Assembly: GCF_000160075.2 (NCBI RefSeq)
Contig: NZ_KI535340.1
Span: forward strand, 912,780-976,779
Length of the DNA stretch: 64,000 bases
Reading direction: 5' to 3'
Source of the DNA: Abiotrophia defectiva ATCC 49176
GTDB lineage: Bacteria; Bacillota; Bacilli; Lactobacillales; Aerococcaceae
A model generated the notes under the pieces. The model saw only the letters and a list, made by a program, of their open reading frames with translations, searched no databases and was not told the DNA's origin. Made by a program: the position numbers and the translations under genes. The stretch's first letter is position 1. Each line of letters opens with the position of its first letter. Of the stretch, positions 57,253 to 64,000 are shown one piece after another.

Positions 57253-57527
57253 CAAAAAGCCCCCAAGGCGGCCTGCTGCCTACCTTGAGGGCGTCATGAC
57301 GCGTTACCACCTCTTGTTCAGGCAATACTCACATATTGCCCCTTAGCGAGTACCCTGATTGGATACTCTTTGCTTTTAACGGTCGCACCGAGACTTGAAT
57401 TAGCTTAAGCCATTCGAAATCTTCGCTCCATAGCCATTTTCATGTCGTTGCCTTGCTTCGTTCCACCACCCGAAGCTCTCTGTGAAGGCGAGGCGACCTT
57501 ACTTACTATTTCATCGCATTATCTTAT
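57253..57527 (-). ncRNA. T-box riboswitch 2 (downstream), methionine type
   Basis: On the minus strand: AGTA start and AGAG motif, GGTGG distal stem, specifier region GACATGAAAATGG (57431-57443 region) with ATG codons, T-box GGTGGTAACGC (57301-57311) and a terminator GCCCTCAAGG / CCTTGGGGGC then TTTTTG (57255-57293). The UGGU bulge would pair with the ACCA end of uncharged tRNA-Met (discriminator A). It lies directly after the first T-box and ahead of metN. Confidence 0.87.
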
Positions 57528-57528
57528 C

Positions 57529-57807
57529 TTAAAAAAAATAGCCCTCTCTACTAACTCTTGTTAGTAAAAGGACGATGTGATCGTGTTACCACCTTTTATT
57601 CAGAAGCCTAAGCTTCCCTCTACCCAGCTGGCCTTACAGCGTAACTGGTATTCCTGGTAACGGGGGAATGACCCGAACACACCTACCTATCGGCGTATTT
57701 ATCTCCCAGACCATCTTCATAACCTATTCGATAGTACCTTCCACCTACCGGTACCTCTCTTGAATCGCTAGTTTTACTACTCTTCTGTTCAACGATATTT
57801 CAGATAT
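57529..57807 (-). ncRNA. T-box riboswitch 1 (upstream), methionine type
   Basis: First of two T-boxes in tandem. It has an AGTA-type start, AGAG and GGTAGGTGGAAGG distal motif, specifier GTTATGAAGATGG (57712-57723), T-box GGTGGTAACACG (57582-57593) and a terminator with TACTAAC / GTTAGTA stem and TATTTTTTTT (57529-57572 area). Both leaders share the ATGAARATGG specifier context, which supports Met. Confidence 0.87.
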
Positions 57808-57813
57808 GCCTCT

Positions 57814-57842
57814 ACTATACCCAGATTCCAGCTAAAAGTCAA
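57814..57842 (-). promoter_or_regulatory. Promoter of the T-box-metN operon
   Basis: TTGACT (57837-57842), 17-bp spacer, TATAGT (57814-57819) on the minus strand; the RNA starts at about 57807, before the first T-box. Confidence 0.85.
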
Positions 57843-57984
57843 GCCTTTTATGATAAAATTCTGATGAAGAGGTGAGTTCTTCTCATTTTTACTTGGACTT
57901 TTTTCACCATGCTCTAGATTATGTCGGTCTATGTATGATAAACTAATAGATAGAAGTTAAGGAAGAAAGGGAAGTGCTCATCAG

Positions 57985-59151
57985 ATGTCAACGCCACAAG
58001 TCAACCAAGGCCTGCTCGCCATTAAGCCGAGCCCTATCCGTAGTTTCAACGATCAAATCAGCAAAATCGAAGGCTTAATCCCCCTCACTATCGGGGAACC
58101 AGACTTTCCAACACCCGATTTCATTAAGGAAGCGGCCATTGAGGCCATCCGCCAGGATTTGAATGGCTATACCCATTCGCGTGGTCTCTTAGCCTTGCGC
58201 CAAGCTATTAGTGAGTTTCTAGAGCGTCACTATGAACTCCACTATAGTCCTGAAGAAGAAATCATCGTGACCGTGGGCGCGACTGAAGCTTTATTTGCCA
58301 GTCTGGTTGGCTTACTTAACCCTGGCCAAAAAGTCATTGTACCTGCACCTAACTATGTTATCTACGAAACACAAGTTCGTCTTGCTGGAGCAGAACTCAT
58401 CCGTCACGATGTCAGCCATAGTCACTTCAAGCTAGAGGCAGAAGAACTCAAGGCTCAGTTAGAAAGCCATCCTGAAATTAAAATTCTGCTCTTGAACCAT
58501 CCTTGCAACCCTACTGGCGTTACCTATAGTCGTGAAGAGTTAGAAGCGCTAGCCAATGTAGCTCGCCAATATAATCTGATGATTGTCTCAGATGAAATTT
58601 ATAGTGAACTAACCTATTCTGATAAGCATGTTTCCATGGCGGAACTGGCTCCTGAGCGTACTATCCTGATTAACGGGACCTCTAAATTTTATGCCATGAC
58701 TGGTTGGCGTTCTTGCTTTATTGCTGGGCCTAAGGACTATCTGAGCCAAATCTTCAAGGTCCATCAAGCAACTGTTAATACGCCACCTTCCGTCTCACAA
58801 TATAGCTCGATTGCTGCCTATCATTCAGGCGATGACAGTATTCATGAGATGCGTCAAGCCTATGACCAACGCCGACAATTCCTGATTGGCCGTTTCCGCG
58901 AGATTGGCTACCAAACCTTACTTCCTGAAGGTGCCTTTTACCTCTTCGTCAAAGTACCTGACTGGTTCCAAGGTGATGACTTCGCCTTCTGTCTGGCTTT
59001 GGCTCAAGAAGCTAAGGTTGGGGCAGTCCCTGGCCAATCTTTTGGCCCTGGCGGATCAGGCTACTTCCGAATCAGCTATGCTGCCAGCCTTGAAAAATTA
59101 GCAGAAGCCATGAATCGAATTCAGGCCTTTACCCAAGAAAAGACTAAATAA
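57985..59151 (+). CDS. PLP-dependent class I/II aminotransferase (PatA-like)
   Basis: A protein of 388 residues. It shows NHPCNPTGVTYSREELEAL, VSDEIYSEL, and the PLP lysine in GTSKFYAMTGWR; FRISYA near the end carries the carboxylate-binding arginine. The family includes N-acetyl-LL-diaminopimelate aminotransferase (PatA/DapX) and aromatic aminotransferases. The substrate is not fixed. It is followed by a 4-OT gene and then a DAO-type oxidase, and is divergent from the T-box-metN operon. Confidence 0.88.
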   Translation: MSTPQVNQGLLAIKPSPIRSFNDQISKIEGLIPLTIGEPDFPTPDFIKEAAIEAIRQDLNGYTHSRGLLALRQAISEFLERHYELHYSPEEEIIVTVGATEALFASLVGLLNPGQKVIVPAPNYVIYETQVRLAGAELIRHDVSHSHFKLEAEELKAQLESHPEIKILLLNHPCNPTGVTYSREELEALANVARQYNLMIVSDEIYSELTYSDKHVSMAELAPERTILINGTSKFYAMTGWRSCFIAGPKDYLSQIFKVHQATVNTPPSVSQYSSIAAYHSGDDSIHEMRQAYDQRRQFLIGRFREIGYQTLLPEGAFYLFVKVPDWFQGDDFAFCLALAQEAKVGAVPGQSFGPGGSGYFRISYAASLEKLAEAMNRIQAFTQEKTK

Positions 59152-59169
59152 TCTTAAGGAGGAGCTTTT

Positions 59170-59340
59170 ATGCCATTTATCCACGTTGAACTATTAGAAG
59201 GTCGTAGCCCTCAAGCCAAAGAGGCCATGGCCAAAGAAATCATTGAGGTCGTGTCCAAACATAGTGGCGCACCTGCTGAACGCATTCATGTTGTCTTTCA
59301 AGATATGAAGAAAGAAAACTATTTCCACAATCCTAAATAG
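59170..59340 (+). CDS. 4-oxalocrotonate tautomerase family protein (56 aa)
   Basis: The reading frame begins MPFIHVELLEGRSPQAKEAM and continues AKEIIEVVSKHSGAPAERIH. Family features are Pro1 (after Met removal) as the catalytic base, GRSPEQKxxL-like helix and a VVFQDM strand. Size is typical (about 60). GGAG lies 6-7 bases before the ATG, 18 bases after the aminotransferase stop, so probably cotranscribed with it. The physiological substrate is unknown. Confidence 0.9.
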   Translation: MPFIHVELLEGRSPQAKEAMAKEIIEVVSKHSGAPAERIHVVFQDMKKENYFHNPK

Positions 59341-59404
59341 ATAGGTAGACTGGCTGAGGTGATCCCTCAGCCTTTGCCATTAGCTAATTGAAGGAGGTAC
59401 TAAG

Positions 59405-60535
59405 ATGAAGAAGAATCTTGCAATTATTGGGGGCGGTATCGTCGGTGCGACCGCAGCCTACTATGCCCTCAAAGAAGGCCACGCTGTCACCCTCTATGAA
59501 GATGGCACCGGTCAAGCAACCAAGGCAGCCGCTGGCATTATCTGCCCCTGGTTCACTTTACGCCGTAACAAACCTTGGTATTATCTAGTTTCTCAGGGGG
59601 CTGAGTTCTACCGGCGCTTCATGGCGGATTTGGCTGAGGATGGCTTAAATACCGATCCAATCTTCCAAGAGGTTGGCACTTTACTGGTTCGTAAAAATGA
59701 AAGCTCTCTAACGCGTGACCAGGAGCGCGCGCAAGAACGCAGACCTGCTTCTCCCTCCATTGGTAACCTGACTAGTCTGTCCGCTCAAGAAGCCATGGGT
59801 AAATTTCCACTTTTGGAAACCCCTTATCCAGCAAGCTTTGTCTCTGGTGGGGCACGACTGGATGGCGCTGCTTTGATTCGACAACTGCATGACCTAATTC
59901 CAAAACTAGGTGGTAAGTTGATTCATGGACAAGCTCAGCTTATGGCTGATGGCGATCAGCAGGTTAGCGTCTTAGGTCCACAAAAGGATACAAAGTCCTA
60001 CGATGCTATTTTGTTAGCCTGCGGTGCTTGGTTACCTCATATTTTAGAGCCTCTTGGCTATGAGGTTGCCATTAGCCCACAGAAGGGCCAACTCTTTAGC
60101 ATCTATCGACCTGACTGGGAGGGAAATGCTTGGCCAGTTGTCATGCCTCCCGGTAAATTTGATATCATTCCTTTCCAAAATGGCGAGCTCGTCATTGGCG
60201 CGACGCATGAGAATGACCGGGGCTATGATTTGACCGTTGAAGACCAGCGATTGGCTGAACTTCAAGAGCGTGCCAGCAGTCTCCTGCCTTTCTTATCGGA
60301 CCAAGTGGCTTATCATCGGGTTAAAGTAGGCATACGTGCCTATACGCCAGATTATGCTGTTTTAGTAGGTCCAGTCCCAGAACTTGAATCTGTTTGGGCT
60401 GTCAGTGGCCTAGGCTCCTCTGGCTTAACGAGCGGCCCCTTCCTTGGTTATCAGTGGGTCAAGCATGTCAGCCAAGGCCATGTTGACTTGGATCAAAGCC
60501 TTTATCCCATTGCCTCTTACATTAAAAAAGTCTAA
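59405..60535 (+). CDS. FAD-dependent DAO-family oxidoreductase
   Basis: A protein of 376 residues with a Rossmann FAD-binding start (NLAIIGGGIVGATAAYYALKEG), the AAGIICPW stretch, and a C-terminal VGIRAYTPDYAVLVGPVP...VSGLGSSGLTSGP typical of D-amino acid dehydrogenase/glycine oxidase (DadA/ThiO). It follows the tautomerase after a short hairpin. With the aminotransferase nearby, amino acid turnover is plausible; the substrate is open. Confidence 0.87.
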   Translation: MKKNLAIIGGGIVGATAAYYALKEGHAVTLYEDGTGQATKAAAGIICPWFTLRRNKPWYYLVSQGAEFYRRFMADLAEDGLNTDPIFQEVGTLLVRKNESSLTRDQERAQERRPASPSIGNLTSLSAQEAMGKFPLLETPYPASFVSGGARLDGAALIRQLHDLIPKLGGKLIHGQAQLMADGDQQVSVLGPQKDTKSYDAILLACGAWLPHILEPLGYEVAISPQKGQLFSIYRPDWEGNAWPVVMPPGKFDIIPFQNGELVIGATHENDRGYDLTVEDQRLAELQERASSLLPFLSDQVAYHRVKVGIRAYTPDYAVLVGPVPELESVWAVSGLGSSGLTSGPFLGYQWVKHVSQGHVDLDQSLYPIASYIKKV

Positions 60536-60609
60536 AAACTACCTCTTTATCACTACACAAATTAGTCTAAACATGTTATGATTAGTAGATGAAAGGAGGG
60601 GAATTATAA

Positions 60610-60996
60610 ATGAAAAAAATCTTTGAAGAATTCCGTGGCTTTATTGCCAAAGACAATATCATAACTTTAGCAGTTGCTGTGATCTTGGGGGGTGCCTTCT
60701 CAAGTATCGTAACTAGCTTGGTAAATGATATCTTCATGCCAATCCTCGTTGCTGTAACTGGTCAAGCTACCGTTTCTGGCATCGCATTACGCATTGGGAA
60801 TACTTACCTAGGTGTAGGTAACTTCTTACAAGCAGTTATTAACTTCGTTATCATTGGTTTCTTGTTATTCTTGACTTTAAAGGCTTTAGGGAAGGCTCAA
60901 GGCAAAGACTTGATCAACCCACCTGCGCCACCTGCAGGTCCAAGCGAGAAAGACTTGTTACAAGACATCTTAAACGAATTAAAGAAAGAAAAATAA
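60610..60996 (+). CDS. mscL: Large-conductance mechanosensitive channel
   Basis: The channel opens under osmotic downshock. The 128 residues show KIFEEFRGFIAKDNIITLAVAVILGGAFSSIVTSLVNDI (N-terminal helix and TM1 with the glycine-rich gate) and FVIIGFLLFLTLKAL (TM2), followed by a C-terminal helical bundle. A GGAGG site lies before the ATG. It stands alone next to the rRNA operon end, with a terminator between. Confidence 0.95.
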   Translation: MKKIFEEFRGFIAKDNIITLAVAVILGGAFSSIVTSLVNDIFMPILVAVTGQATVSGIALRIGNTYLGVGNFLQAVINFVIIGFLLFLTLKALGKAQGKDLINPPAPPAGPSEKDLLQDILNELKKEK

Positions 60997-61007
60997 GACT
61001 TTCGATT

Positions 61008-61038
61008 AGAGCTATCTCGCAAGAGATGGCTCTTTTTT
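61008..61038 (+). terminator. mscL terminator
   Basis: Stem AGAGC / GCTCT with inner CTC/GAG pairing, followed by TTTTTT on the plus strand. It runs into the palindrome at 61033-61082. Confidence 0.8.
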
Positions 61039-61082
61039 ATTTGCCCGATATATCATATATGATATATCGGGCAAATAAAAAA
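61033..61082. terminator. 50-bp perfect palindrome, rRNA-operon side terminator
   Basis: A perfect 50-bp palindrome without a loop (25-bp arms, TTTTTTATTTGCCCGATATA then TCATA, and its complement), with T and A tracts at its ends so it can act in both directions. It lies between mscL and tRNA-Thr and is the natural terminator of the minus-strand rRNA/tRNA unit. Its centre TATATCATATATGATATA is shared with the palindrome at 19285-19310. Confidence 0.75.
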
Positions 61083-61109
61083 AGAAGTATCATCAGATAC
61101 TTCTTGATA

Positions 61110-61182
61110 AGCCACTTGCCGGGCTTGAACCGGCGACCTCATCCTTACCATGGATGCGCTCTACCTGCTGAGCTAAAGCGGC
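61110..61182 (-). tRNA. tRNA-Thr(GGT)
   Basis: A 73-base cloverleaf on the minus strand: acceptor GCCGCTT / AAGTGGC, D-arm GCTC...GAGC, anticodon stem CATCC / GGATG with loop ATGGTAA (anticodon GGT), T-arm GCCGG TTCAAGC CCGGC. The discriminator is T. CCA is not encoded. It is the last gene of the rRNA unit. Confidence 0.95.
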
Positions 61183-61196
61183 AATATAAAATTTTA

Positions 61197-61269
61197 CTCC
61201 GCAAGTAGGGCTCGAACCTACGACATCATGATTAACAGTCATGCGCTCTGCCAGCTGAGCTATTGCGGA
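61197..61269 (-). tRNA. tRNA-Asn(GTT)
   Basis: A 73-base cloverleaf on the minus strand: acceptor TCCGCAA / TTGCGGA, anticodon stem CATGA / TCATG with loop CTGTTAA (anticodon GTT), T-loop TTCGAGC. Discriminator G fits Asn. It follows the 5S gene by 19 bases. Confidence 0.95.
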
Positions 61270-61288
61270 ATCAAGACAAGTTCACCCA

Positions 61289-61405
61289 GCATGGCAACGA
61301 CCTACTCTCACAGGACCAAAGGTCCAACTACCATCGGCGCTAAGAAGCTTAACTGCTGTGTTCGGAATGGGAACAGGTGTGTCCTTCTTGCCATAATCAC
61401 CACAC
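61289..61405 (-). rRNA. 5S ribosomal RNA
   Basis: About 117 bases on the minus strand. The ends GTGTGGTGAT and GTTGCCATGC pair throughout (helix I), and the internal CCCATTCCGAACACAGCAGTTAAGC and GCGCCGATGGTAGTTGGAC match Firmicutes 5S. It lies between the 23S and tRNA-Asn genes. Confidence 0.95.
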
Positions 61406-61474
61406 TTGGGTGTTGTCTTAGTTGAGTGCTTGCACACTCAAAACTGAATAACCTCAAACCTAACCTCAAATCTT

Positions 61475-64000
<2,526 letters not shown>

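Noticed and set aside
57253..57807. SAM riboswitch before metN
   Set aside because: The T-box sequences and AGTA/AGAG/GGTGG stem I motifs fit T-boxes; no SAM-I core was found.

Overview
The window reads as a low-to-mid GC Firmicutes chromosome of the order Lactobacillales. Supporting gene orders are dnaX-ybaB-recR-tmk-darA-holB-yabA, ctsR-clpC without mcsAB, glnR-glnA, hprK-lgt behind a liaXYZ-type operon, and a citrate lyase/oxaloacetate decarboxylase locus like that of enterococci. No sporulation genes are present. Base composition is higher than in most enterococci or streptococci. An Aerococcaceae-like organism such as Abiotrophia or Aerococcus is my guess, inferred rather than proven.

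Layout. 1-4.3 kb: lgt (partial), hprK and a LiaX/LiaY/LiaZ-type envelope-stress operon, all on the minus strand. 4.3-15.4 kb: uvrA with a LexA box, tag, and the replication/repair/translation operon from dnaX to rsmI. 15.6-19.5 kb: the P-type Mg2+ ATPase gene mgtA behind an M-box riboswitch, yjdF behind a candidate yjdF-type RNA, and the SRP RNA gene. 19.5-26.3 kb: a D-2-hydroxyacid dehydrogenase, an AEC transporter, tadA, a PucR-like regulator and clpC-ctsR with a CtsR operator. 26.6-31.4 kb: a cytosolic 5'-nucleotidase-like enzyme, and an RpiR regulator divergent from a PTS EIICB and a HAD phosphatase. 31.6-41.2 kb: the citrate fermentation locus (oadH-like, oadD, oadB, a tiny oadG-like gene, citC, citD, citE, citF, citX, oadA) divergent from a CitMHS citrate transporter. 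Its regulator and CoA-precursor gene (citO, citG) follow at 43.1-44.7 kb, after a MerR/TipAS regulator divergent from a DUF2268 protease. 44.8-52.3 kb: glnR-glnA, a C39-family protein, a cation efflux protein, purA, an esterase and birA. 52.3-57.8 kb: a methionine ABC system (two MetQ-like binding proteins, an M20 peptidase, MetI, MetN) under two tandem T-box leaders. 58-61 kb: an aminotransferase, a 4-OT tautomerase, a DAO-type oxidase and mscL. 61.1-64 kb: the 3' part of an rRNA operon on the minus strand (23S partial, 5S, tRNA-Asn, tRNA-Thr).

How the genes work together. Citrate enters through CitM, is split by CitDEF (activated by CitC, CitG and CitX), and oxaloacetate is decarboxylated by OadA/OadD with membrane subunit OadB. 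Methionine shortage, sensed as uncharged tRNA-Met, should open two successive terminators in front of metN. Low Mg2+ should open the terminator in front of mgtA.

Beyond the genes, the most unusual feature is a family of at least five intergenic palindromic elements (near 4.2, 15.5, 26.5, 31.5 and 41.25 kb). They share a CCTAT...ATAGG inverted repeat plus a conserved flank. Two copies in inverted orientation bracket the ten-gene citrate operon and its transporter.
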